Shown here one piece after another: positions 33,901 through 42,368 of a DNA stretch of 42,368 bases. The stretch comes from Ralstonia sp. A12. GTDB taxonomy: Bacteria; Pseudomonadota; Gammaproteobacteria; Burkholderiales; Burkholderiaceae. Position 1 is the first letter of the stretch; every line of letters begins with the position of its first letter. The translations under genes and the position numbers were made by a program. The notes beneath the pieces were generated by a model, which searched no databases, was not told where the DNA came from, and saw only the letters and a program-made list of their open reading frames with translations. Location of the stretch: positions 1 through 42,368 of the forward strand of contig NZ_JSZO01000017.1 of the NCBI RefSeq assembly GCF_000801955.1. The letters are read 5' to 3'.

Positions 33901-33966
33901 GGGCTGCATCGCCGTACTGATCCATCGTTTCGTCGTGCAGTTCATGCGGTCCACAGGAGACGTCCC

Positions 33967-35553
33967 ATGTTCGAAGCCACGCCAGATTCCGCGCTTGAAG
34001 CCAACCTGCTGAACCGGGTGGCGTTGGGCGATACGTTGCATCGCAGTGCGCGCAAGTTTGGCGCGAAGGTCGCGTTGGTCGATGGACCACGCCGCATGAG
34101 CCACGCCCAACTCAACGCAGACAGCAACCGCTACGCGCATCACCTGCTGGCCAGTGGCCTCAAGCCGGGAGACAAGGTCGCCATGCTTTGCGGCAACTCG
34201 GCGCAGTTCCTGGTGGCGGCCTACGGCATCCTCAAGGCAGGGCTGGTGTGGGTGCCCATCAACGCGATGCTCGGGCCCGATGATGTGCGCTACATCCTGG
34301 AACATGCCGAAGCGCGGCACGTGGTGATCGATGCAGCGCTGTACCCGGTGCTGCGTGACACGCTGGCAACGCTTGGGCTGCCGGCACATCAGTGCTTTGG
34401 CGAGCCAGTTGCGGGTGGCCCGCAGACCGTTGAGCAGGCGCTGCAAGGTCACGCCGATACGCTGCCCGCCGTGGTGATCGACGACCGTGATCTCGCGCTC
34501 ATCATGTACACCAGCGGCACCACGGGCCGGCCCAAGGGCGCGATGCACTCGCACCGCTCGGTGCACGCCGCGCTCATGTCGAACATCGCCGGCCTGAACC
34601 TGAACGTGGCGGACGTGTTCTCGTGCATCCTGCCGATGTTCCATTGCGCGCAGTTTTCAACGGCCGCATCGGCGATGACGGTGGGCGCCACGCTCGTCAT
34701 CCAGCGTGGCTTCGACCCGACGGCGTTGCTCGATGCGATTGCCAACGAGCGCATCACGCAACTATTCGGCCTGCCACTCATGTACGCCGCGCTGCTGCAC
34801 CACCCGCTGCGCGCGCAGCGCGATCTCTCCAGCCTGCGCCTGTGCCTGTATGCGATGGCGCCGATGGCCAAGCCGCTGCTCGAACGCCTGATCGCGGAGG
34901 TATGCCCGAACTTTGCGCTCGGCTCCGGCCAGACGGAAATCTTTCCGATGACGATGTACTTCGCGCCCGACCAGCAATTGCTGCGCACCGGCAACTACTG
35001 GGGCCAGCCCTGCATGGTGAACGAGGCGGCGGTGATGGATGACCAGGGCAACCTGCTCGGCCCCAACCAGCTGGGCGAGATCGTGCATCGCGGCCCCAAT
35101 GTCATGCTCGGCTACTACAAGGACCCGCAGGCCACCGCCAACGCACGCCGCTTTGGTTGGCATCACACGGGTGACCTCGGCATGTGGGACGACGACGGCC
35201 AGCTCCAGTTCAAGGACCGCATCAAGGACATGATCAAGACCGGCGGGGAGAATGTGCCCTCGCTCAAGGTGGAGGAGGTGCTGCTGCGTCACCCCGCCGT
35301 GGCGAATGCCGCGGTGGTCGGCCTGCCGCACACGCATTGGGTGGAGGCGGTGGCCGCCTTTGTCTGCCTCAAGCCCGATGCGCAAGCCGATGCTGCGGCA
35401 TTGCAGGCGCACTGCCGCGAGCATCTCGGCAGCTTCGAAGTGCCCAAGCACATCACCGTGGTCGACAAGCTGCCCATGACGGCGACCGGCAAGATCCAGA
35501 AGCACGTGCTGCGCAGCGCCAACCAGACGCTGTTCGAGGGGGATGCCCGATAG
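33967..35553 (+). CDS. Acyl-CoA synthetase (AMP-forming), AtuH-like
   Basis: 528 residues. The ATP/AMP motif IMYTSGTTGRPKGAMHSH (about 178-195), GQTEIFPMT, HHTGDLGMWDDDGQLQFKDRIKDMIKTGGENV and the final catalytic lysine in MTATGKIQKH identify an ANL-family ligase that activates a carboxylic acid as its CoA thioester. As last gene of the atu-type operon it probably activates citronellate/geranate or a shorter branched acid. It has a clear aggaga before ATG 33967. The 66-bp gap from the carboxylase gene contains no obvious terminator. It converges on the TetR gene (9-bp gap). Confidence 0.88.
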   Translation: MFEATPDSALEANLLNRVALGDTLHRSARKFGAKVALVDGPRRMSHAQLNADSNRYAHHLLASGLKPGDKVAMLCGNSAQFLVAAYGILKAGLVWVPINAMLGPDDVRYILEHAEARHVVIDAALYPVLRDTLATLGLPAHQCFGEPVAGGPQTVEQALQGHADTLPAVVIDDRDLALIMYTSGTTGRPKGAMHSHRSVHAALMSNIAGLNLNVADVFSCILPMFHCAQFSTAASAMTVGATLVIQRGFDPTALLDAIANERITQLFGLPLMYAALLHHPLRAQRDLSSLRLCLYAMAPMAKPLLERLIAEVCPNFALGSGQTEIFPMTMYFAPDQQLLRTGNYWGQPCMVNEAAVMDDQGNLLGPNQLGEIVHRGPNVMLGYYKDPQATANARRFGWHHTGDLGMWDDDGQLQFKDRIKDMIKTGGENVPSLKVEEVLLRHPAVANAAVVGLPHTHWVEAVAAFVCLKPDAQADAAALQAHCREHLGSFEVPKHITVVDKLPMTATGKIQKHVLRSANQTLFEGDAR

Positions 35554-35562
35554 GGCCAGCGC

Positions 35563-36237
35563 TCAGGCCGCCGGCTGGGGCGGCGATGGCGGGGTACGGA
35601 GGATGAACAGCACCGCCTGGTCGGCCAGCGCATCGATGCTGATGCCCGCGCCAGCCTGATACCACTGCGCCGTCCAGTTGAGCGCGCCGAACATCAGCAG
35701 GCGGTCCACCGGTGTCGGTTGTGCCCAGTCGCCCGAGGCGCGCAGGCGGTCGATCACACGGGTCCAGAGGTCCTCGTAGCGGTCTTTGAGGGCGATGATG
35801 CGTTCCTGCGCCTGCGCATCGAGCGAGCGCCACTCATACAGCATCACCGGGATGAAATCCTGATTGGGCGCGAGGATCGTGTAGAGGTGCGCGCGCACGA
35901 GTTGGCGCATCGCTTCACGCGCAGGCAGACCGTCGATGTCGATGGCCTCGATGTCGGCCAGTGCCACCGTCAGGCCATGTTCGATCACGGCCTGCAGGAT
36001 GTCCTGCTTGGTCTTGAAGTGGTAGAACCAGCTTCCTGCATGCACGCCCGTGGCGGCAGCAATGTCGCGCACGGTGGTGTTGCCATACCCCTTCTCGCGG
36101 AACAGCCTGGCTGATTGCTCGATCAGCGCGCGGCGCAGGCCCTCGTTGGCATCTTGCGCGGGGCGGCCACGCTTGCGGCGTGGCGTTTCAGTTTCCGGAG
36201 TGGACTCGGGCGGGTTGGGTGTGGCGGGTTTCGGCAT
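35563..36237 (-). CDS. TetR-family repressor, AtuR-like by context
   Basis: 224 residues from ATG 36237. A proline-rich basic leader (about 1-30) precedes the helix-turn-helix, EQSARLFREKGYGNTTVRDIAAATGVHAGSWFYHFKTKQDIL (about 38-80). The C-terminal ligand domain (LVRAHLYTILAPNQDFIPVMLYEWRSL and onward) is a common TetR type in fatty-acid and branched-acid catabolism. It faces the atu-type operon tail-to-tail, and AtuR represses atu in Pseudomonas, so it is the obvious local candidate, probably responding to a CoA ester. The extended frame to 36330 overlaps the MBL gene and is not used. Confidence 0.85.
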   Translation of the reverse strand: MPKPATPNPPESTPETETPRRKRGRPAQDANEGLRRALIEQSARLFREKGYGNTTVRDIAAATGVHAGSWFYHFKTKQDILQAVIEHGLTVALADIEAIDIDGLPAREAMRQLVRAHLYTILAPNQDFIPVMLYEWRSLDAQAQERIIALKDRYEDLWTRVIDRLRASGDWAQPTPVDRLLMFGALNWTAQWYQAGAGISIDALADQAVLFILRTPPSPPQPAA

Positions 36238-36298
36238 GCCCTGGCGAAGAGAAGAGGCTTCGCTGCATTGTAGCGGCGCACAGCCACCGCGCGGCAGG

Positions 36299-37252
36299 TC
36301 AATCGCGGTTGAGGATGCGGCCGTCTTCAACCGTGGCAGCGCCTGCCTTGACTAGCGCAGCGATGGCGGCATCGAGCAACACCGTCATCGACTGGCTCGC
36401 GAAAAAGCGCGCCTGCAGGCGCTCCATCAGGCTGGTCTGCGTGAACCAGGCAAACAGCGCGTCGTGCGACAGCGCCTGCTGCTCCAGCAGCTTGAACTTC
36501 ACCAGCACGCGGATGGCGTGCAGCGCGTTGCGCTCGGGGTCCGCACGCAGATACGCGAGCCGCCCCAACGATACGTCGATGGCTGCGCTGACGCCGGTGA
36601 ACGGTCGGCCATGTCCCGGAATCACCACGTGCACATCGAGCTGCGCGATGCGCTCCAGAATCGCCTGCTGTTCTGCAAAGCCGCTCTCGCCCTCCAGCTC
36701 GGGAAAGATGATGCCGAAACCGCGTTCCCACAGCGCATCGGCTGAGAGCAACACGCGCGACTCCGGGCTGTAGAGGATGACGGCGTTGGGATCATGCCCC
36801 GGTGCGCTGATGACCTGCCAGTCGAAACCGCCCAGGTGCACGGTCATGCCGTCGGCCAGGCCTGCGTCTGCATCGCTCTCTGGCAGCGTGAAGCGCGCGC
36901 ATTCCTGGCCGGTGGGGCCATAGCTGAGGGCGTCGGTGTCCCAGCGGCGCACGTCGTTGACTTGTGCCGCAGGCACGCGCGTGGGGCAGTCGTACAGCGC
37001 CTGCAGCGCTGCGTTGCCGCCGCAGTGGTCCGAATGCAGGTGCGTGTTCAGCAGACGGCGCAGCGGCCTGCCTTGCAGTGCGTGCTGGACCAGCGCGACA
37101 GTCTGCGGTGCGTGCGTGAGATAGCCGGAGTCGACCAGCGCGCAGCCGCCGTGCGCTTCGTCATCGAAGAAGAGGATGTTGTTGGACGACAGCCAGCCGC
37201 GCTCGAACACGCGCATCGAATCGGGGAGGGTGATGATGTCGTGTTCGGCCAT
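36299..37252 (-). CDS. Metallo-beta-lactamase-fold hydrolase
   Basis: 317 residues. The metal motif HLHSDHCGG (about 72-80), a later histidine in SAPGHDPNAVILY, the bridging acid in LLSADALWERGFG, and IPGHGRP complete the MBL dinuclear site. The C-terminal about 80 residues form the extra helical domain of MBL-fold hydrolases that act on thioesters, lactones or glyoxalase-type substrates. It is not a drug-resistance carbapenemase. It lies 12 bases after the DUF1289 gene and 61 before the TetR gene on the same strand, so it may share their regulation and clean up CoA-thioester or lactone by-products. Confidence 0.87.
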   Translation of the reverse strand: MAEHDIITLPDSMRVFERGWLSSNNILFFDDEAHGGCALVDSGYLTHAPQTVALVQHALQGRPLRRLLNTHLHSDHCGGNAALQALYDCPTRVPAAQVNDVRRWDTDALSYGPTGQECARFTLPESDADAGLADGMTVHLGGFDWQVISAPGHDPNAVILYSPESRVLLSADALWERGFGIIFPELEGESGFAEQQAILERIAQLDVHVVIPGHGRPFTGVSAAIDVSLGRLAYLRADPERNALHAIRVLVKFKLLEQQALSHDALFAWFTQTSLMERLQARFFASQSMTVLLDAAIAALVKAGAATVEDGRILNRD

Positions 37253-37264
37253 GTTAGATAGAGG

Positions 37265-37531
37265 TCAGGCGCTGGGCGTGTCGTTAAGCCACGCGCACGC
37301 GCGCTCGGGCAGCGTCTGCCACACAGCGAGGCGCGCAGCGTCGCTCATGGTCGACCACGTGGCAATCTCGTCGATCGTGCGCATGCAGCCAATGCACAGG
37401 CCGCGTGCGTCGCTCATCTTGCAGACGCTGATGCACGGCGACGTGACCGGCTGTGCGCGCTCGGCCTGCGCACGGCTGTTACGCAGCTTGCCCAGCGAGA
37501 GTTTCAGTTGGGCGCGAGTGCAGGCGTCCAT
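37265..37531 (-). CDS. DUF1289 small cysteine-rich protein
   Basis: 88 residues. The family signature is plain: SPCISVCKMSDARGLCIGCMRTIDEIATW, four cysteines spaced for a metal or Fe-S site followed by the conserved Trp. A basic N-terminal about 30 residues precedes it. DUF1289 proteins have no established function. It is placed 10 bases from the YbaK-like gene and 12 from the MBL gene in a tight same-strand run. Confidence 0.88.
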   Translation of the reverse strand: MDACTRAQLKLSLGKLRNSRAQAERAQPVTSPCISVCKMSDARGLCIGCMRTIDEIATWSTMSDAARLAVWQTLPERACAWLNDTPSA

Positions 37532-37541
37532 TGATGTTCGG

Positions 37542-38042
37542 TCAGTCGCGCTGGGCGATATCGGCCACAGGCGCGCCGGTCATCGCTTCCAGCTCGGCGG
37601 GCGTGAGGTTGAAGACCGCATGCGGATGGCCGGCAGCAGCCCACACGCTGGCGTACTGGAACAAGTCCTGGTCGAGCAGCATGACCGGCTTGACCGCATG
37701 GCCGACCGGGCACACGCCGCCGATGGCGTAGCCCGTCTTCTCGCGCACGAACTTGGCATCGGCCTTGGCGAGTGCGCCCACGTGCGCGGAAACCTTTGCC
37801 TCGTCGACGCGATTGGTGCCACTGGCAATCACCAGCACCGGCACGTCGTCTTTCGCGCGGCGGAAGATGATCGATTTGGCAATCTCCGCCACCGAGCAGC
37901 CCAGGCCCGCAGCAGCCTCGGCAGAGGTCTTGCCGGTGGCCGGCAGCATCACGATGGCTTTCTCGTAGCCGAGCGTGCGCAGGTGGTCGGCCACGCGCTG
38001 GGCAGATTCGGGCAGCGGAGCGTTCGTATCGGTAGCGGTCAT
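37542..38042 (-). CDS. YbaK/ProX-type aminoacyl-tRNA deacylase domain protein
   Basis: 166 residues from ATG 38042. The motifs AEAAAGLGCSVAEIAKSIIFR (with the catalytic lysine in EIAKS), VLVIASGTNRVDE and TGYAIGGVCPVGH are typical of stand-alone trans-editing domains that hydrolyse mischarged tRNA (YbaK, ProX). The substrate tRNA cannot be told. The longer frame to 38360 runs through the HMG-CoA lyase gene and is rejected. Its 22-bp distance to liuE suggests read-through from that gene. Confidence 0.87.
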   Translation of the reverse strand: MTATDTNAPLPESAQRVADHLRTLGYEKAIVMLPATGKTSAEAAAGLGCSVAEIAKSIIFRRAKDDVPVLVIASGTNRVDEAKVSAHVGALAKADAKFVREKTGYAIGGVCPVGHAVKPVMLLDQDLFQYASVWAAAGHPHAVFNLTPAELEAMTGAPVADIAQRD

Positions 38043-38064
38043 CGTCGTTGTTCTTCGTGAAGGT

Positions 38065-38994
38065 TCAGATGCAGGCCTGGGCGATCTGGTCCTGCAGTTT
38101 GAGCAGCAGTGCGCGGCCTGCACGCGAAGCGGTCGGGCGGCCAATGGCCTGCGAGATGAAGTCGCCCGCCAGCACGACCTTGTCCAGGTCGATGCCGGTG
38201 CGGATGCCAAGACCGTGCAGCAGATACAGCACGTCTTCGGTCGCCACGTTGCCGGTCGCGCCCTTGGCGTACGGGCAACCGCCCAGCCCTGCCACCGATG
38301 CGTGGAAGATGTGGATGCCGACTTCCAGACTCGCCACGATGTTGGCCAGCGCCTGGCCATACGTGTCGTGGAAGTGGCCCGAGAGGCGATCGATCGGGAA
38401 CGTTGCGGCAGCGGCTTCCATCACGGTTTTCACGCGGCCGGCGGTGCCCACGCCGATGGTGTCGGCAATGTCGATCTCATCGCAGCCCAGATCGGCCATG
38501 CGCTTGATGACGTCGACCACGGAAGACACCGGCACCTCACCCTGATACGGGCACCCCAGCGAGCACGAGATCGAGCCGCGCACGCGAATGCCCGCGTCCT
38601 TGGCGGCCTTGGCCACCGGCACAAAGCGTTCGATCGATTCGGCAATCGAACAGTTGATGTTCTTCTGCGCAAAGGCCTCGCTGGCCGCGCTGAAGATCAC
38701 GATCTCATCCGCACCCGCCGCAGCGGCGCCCTCGAAGCCCTTCATGTTGGGCGTGAGCACCGAATACAGCGTGCCCGGCCGGCGCTGGATGCGCGCCATC
38801 ACCTCGGCGCCGTCGGCCATTTGCGGCACCCACTTGGGCGACACGAACGACGCCGCTTCCACGTTGACGAAGCCGGCGTCGGACAGGCGGTTCACCAGCT
38901 CGACCTTGGTGTCGGTCGAGACCGGCGCCTTCTCGTTCTGCAGACCGTCGCGCGGGCCGACCTCGACCACCTTCACGAAATGCGGATAGCTCAT
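38065..38994 (-). CDS. liuE: Hydroxymethylglutaryl-CoA lyase
   Basis: 309 residues. TIM barrel with KVVEVGPRDGLQNE at the start (catalytic Arg-Asp), the metal-binding SGHFHDTYGQA and the signature AGLGGCPYAKGATGNVATED containing the active-site cysteine. It cleaves HMG-CoA to acetyl-CoA and acetoacetate, the last step of leucine and of acyclic terpene degradation. It starts 1 base after the GhrA-like gene stop, so the two are translationally linked. LiuD is separated only by the 268-bp region upstream of that gene. Confidence 0.93.
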   Translation of the reverse strand: MSYPHFVKVVEVGPRDGLQNEKAPVSTDTKVELVNRLSDAGFVNVEAASFVSPKWVPQMADGAEVMARIQRRPGTLYSVLTPNMKGFEGAAAAGADEIVIFSAASEAFAQKNINCSIAESIERFVPVAKAAKDAGIRVRGSISCSLGCPYQGEVPVSSVVDVIKRMADLGCDEIDIADTIGVGTAGRVKTVMEAAAATFPIDRLSGHFHDTYGQALANIVASLEVGIHIFHASVAGLGGCPYAKGATGNVATEDVLYLLHGLGIRTGIDLDKVVLAGDFISQAIGRPTASRAGRALLLKLQDQIAQACI

Positions 38995-38995
38995 C

Positions 38996-39937
38996 TCAGT
39001 AACCTCGTTGCAGATCGACAATGCCGACGATCGTTTCGCCGGCTTCCAGTGCGCGGATCTTGCGCGCGATCTGGGCAATGCTCACTTCGCGCAGCGTCAG
39101 CGCCGAAATGTGCGGTGTGATGTGGATGCGCGGCTCGGCCCAGAACGGGTGATCGGCGGGCAGCGGCTCCTTGCGGAACACGTCGAGCGCGGCGCCGGCA
39201 ATCTGCCCGCTGCGCACGGCGGCGAGCAGATCCTCTTCCACCACGTGCTTGCCGCGCGCCACGTTGATGACGAATGCGCCGGGGGCGAGCTGCGCGAGCA
39301 GCTTGGCGTCGATCACGTTTTCGGTGTCGGCGGTGAGTGGCAACACGTTGACCAGCACGCGCGTGCCCGAGAGAAAATCGGGCAGAGCATCCGTGCCGGC
39401 GCGGCAATCGATGCCGTCGATGGTCTTCGCCGAACGGCTCCACCCACGTACCGGAAAGCCAAAGCCCGCCAGCGTCTTGGCGATGTGCGTGCCCAGCACA
39501 CCCAGGCCCAGCACGCCGACAACGAAGTCATCGCGATTGAACGGCTTGAGGAAACGCCACATCTTGGCTTGCTGCTGGCGTTCGTATTCGTCGAGCCGGC
39601 GGAAGAAACGCAGCACGGCATGCGTGACGTATTCGCCCATCTGCGCGGCCATGCCGGCGTCGTCCAGGCGCACGATCGGCAGGCCGTCGGGGATGGCATC
39701 GGGGGATTGCGCACGCAGGCCCAGGATGGCATCGACGCCCGCACCCAGGTTGAACACCGCGCGCAAATCCTGGCGCCCGCGCAGCATGTCGGCGGGCGGC
39801 TGCCAGACCACGGCGTAGTCGGCGTCCTGCGCCGCACCCTGTTCCCACACCGACAGCCGCGCTTCAGGCAGCGCCTGAGCAAAACCATCGAGCCAGGGTT
39901 GGGGCTTACCGTCGGGCGTGTAGATCTGGATGTGCAT
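38996..39937 (-). CDS. D-2-hydroxyacid dehydrogenase, glyoxylate/hydroxypyruvate reductase A-like
   Basis: 313 residues. The Rossmann motif GVLGLGVLGTHIA, catalytic Arg in NVARGKHVVEEDLL, Glu in DVFRKEPLP and His in ITPHISALT are those of the GhrA group of D-isomer 2-hydroxyacid dehydrogenases. It reduces glyoxylate or hydroxypyruvate with NAD(P)H. Its coupling to liuE (1-bp gap) and its position right after a LiuR-like palindrome suggest a role in branched-acid catabolism, perhaps on a 2-oxo or 2-hydroxy acid, but this is inference. Confidence 0.9.
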   Translation of the reverse strand: MHIQIYTPDGKPQPWLDGFAQALPEARLSVWEQGAAQDADYAVVWQPPADMLRGRQDLRAVFNLGAGVDAILGLRAQSPDAIPDGLPIVRLDDAGMAAQMGEYVTHAVLRFFRRLDEYERQQQAKMWRFLKPFNRDDFVVGVLGLGVLGTHIAKTLAGFGFPVRGWSRSAKTIDGIDCRAGTDALPDFLSGTRVLVNVLPLTADTENVIDAKLLAQLAPGAFVINVARGKHVVEEDLLAAVRSGQIAGAALDVFRKEPLPADHPFWAEPRIHITPHISALTLREVSIAQIARKIRALEAGETIVGIVDLQRGY

Positions 39938-39972
39938 GTGGGGCGACTTCGAGATGCGTAGTTGACGCGTGG

Positions 39973-39988
39973 TTTACGTATACGTCAA
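39973..39988 (-). promoter_or_regulatory. LiuR-like palindrome before the GhrA-like/liuE genes
   Basis: tttacgtatacgtcaa is an 8+8 palindrome with one mismatch, lying 36 bases before the start codon at 39937. It matches the shape of the MerR-family LiuR site as I remember it (TTnACGTnnACGTnAA). On the minus strand TTGACG at its end could serve as a -35 box. Confidence 0.55.
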
Positions 39989-40042
39989 GCAGTGTAGCAG
40001 GGGCTGCCGAAGCGCGTGGCGGCCCGTTTCGGTGCCGGCGTT

Positions 40043-40204
40043 CTATCGCTTGCAGGTCACGCGGGCGCGTCGTTGGCGTAGCTGGTGCAACACAACTCTC
40101 GCATCCTTGACGCGGCCCGCCCCGACATCGTCCAAGCCTTTGGACGCTTCCTCCAAGAGTGTTAGCAGCACCTGCGTCTCTTTTGCCCGACGATCGCTCG
40201 ACAA
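40043..40204 (-). CDS. Possible small protein (53 aa), antitoxin-tail-like
   Basis: A TTG start at 40204, two bases after the liuD stop, follows GGAGGGGG at a usable distance and opens a 53-residue frame. It is rich in charge and leucine: KETQVLLTLLEEASKGLD, then AGRVKDARVVLHQLRQRR. The stretch looks like the C-terminal helices of Phd/RelB-type antitoxins, but no DNA-binding N-terminus or toxin partner is seen. It may be a remnant or a novel small gene translated after liuD. The rest of the gap to 39938 holds the LiuR-like palindrome and nothing else recognised. Confidence 0.35.
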   Translation of the reverse strand: MSSDRRAKETQVLLTLLEEASKGLDDVGAGRVKDARVVLHQLRQRRARVTCKR

Positions 40205-40205
40205 C

Positions 40206-42236
<2,031 letters not shown>

Positions 42237-42296
42237 TTTTTGGTGTGTCTCCGGGCAGTCCTCTGGCGTCTTTTGCACTTGTGGTGCATCCCTTGT

Positions 42297-42368
42297 TTCA
42301 TCCCCTGCCGGGGCTGACTCACTTTCTTTGTCTTGCCAAAGAAAGTAAGCAAAGAAAGGCGCGCCCGA
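42297..42368 (+). repeat. Dispersed repeat copy C at the right edge
   Basis: Matches the reverse complement of 394-468 almost base for base: cccctgccgggg hairpin, gactcactt, then ctttgtcttgccaaagaaa, gtaagcaaag, aaaggcgcgcccga, cut off by the window end. It lies 60 bases upstream of liuD. The composite element probably continues outside the window. Confidence 0.8.

Noticed and set aside
32665-34644. 659-codon open frame on the minus strand
   Set aside because: Shadow spanning two real plus-strand genes (carboxylase alpha and ligase) and the gap between them.
36299-37252. MBL-fold protein as a second beta-lactamase
   Set aside because: No signal peptide, the extra C-terminal helical domain and a catabolic setting point to a metabolic thioesterase- or lactonase-like hydrolase.
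40125-40145. gtccaagcctttggac hairpin as liuD terminator
   Set aside because: Only six base pairs, no T-tract, and it lies inside the possible small gene.

Overview
The window is high-GC DNA typical of Burkholderiales. Gene content and repeat style suggest Ralstonia or a close relative: an OXA-22-like class D beta-lactamase, acyclic-terpene (atu) and leucine (liu) catabolism genes, and 'tgtttgagcgcagcgagttt'-type intergenic repeats. Genus assignment is inference from protein resemblance; there is no rRNA gene. No tRNA, CRISPR array, insertion sequence or phage gene was seen.

Region by region. (1) 1-470 holds no gene. It is a composite repeat: two nested hairpins of about 115 bp in opposite orientation, a terminator-like hairpin between them, and about 45-bp inverted repeats outside; the outer repeat recurs at the right edge of the window. 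(2) 515-6668 (minus) is a block of a LysR regulator, a YcaC-like isochorismatase-fold hydrolase, an alpha/beta hydrolase, XapX and DoxX membrane proteins, a YtcJ-like amidohydrolase and a DUF1275 membrane protein. (3) 6837-9845 has a 3-hydroxybutyryl-CoA dehydrogenase with a strong terminator, a PhzF-family protein, and an overlapping GNAT/XRE-cupin pair with a large operator-like dyad. (4) 9966-14363 is a beta-lactam response locus: BlaI-type repressor, a BlaR1-like sensor whose extracytoplasmic domain is an S11 penicillin-binding protein rather than the usual class D-like sensor, a class D beta-lactamase, and an acyltransferase. (5) 14408-19415 has a GcvA/AmpR-type LysR gene, a lipoprotein, a DUF1254/DUF1214-like lipoprotein, a nitronate-monooxygenase-like flavoprotein and a DJ-1/PfpI protein; 19532-20458 is a fluoroacetate-dehalogenase-like hydrolase. 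(6) 20474-24179 is an iron-uptake operon (TonB receptor, Sel1-repeat protein, PiuC) behind a Fur-box-like site. (7) 24455-35553 (plus) is an atu-type operon: hydratase, AtuA, acyl-CoA dehydrogenase, SDR, carboxylase beta, second acyl-CoA dehydrogenase, carboxylase alpha with biotin carrier, and CoA ligase. A TetR gene faces it at 35563-36237. (8) 36299-42236 (minus) holds an MBL-fold hydrolase, DUF1289, a YbaK-like deacylase, HMG-CoA lyase (liuE), a GhrA-like reductase and, across a 268-bp gap with a LiuR-like palindrome and a possible 53-aa gene, methylcrotonyl-CoA carboxylase alpha (liuD).

How it fits together: atu enzymes would activate and carboxylate a branched isoprenoid acid, hydrate it and remove acetate, giving intermediates that end as 3-methylcrotonyl-CoA. 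LiuD (with a LiuB not in the window) and LiuE would take that to acetyl-CoA and acetoacetate. The two halves of the pathway therefore sit side by side.

The most unusual item is the BlaI/M56-S11 hybrid sensor next to a diverged OXA enzyme. Next come an SDR in the atu operon without a recognisable Tyr/Lys dyad, the LiuR-like site, and several operator-like dyads whose regulators are encoded next to them.
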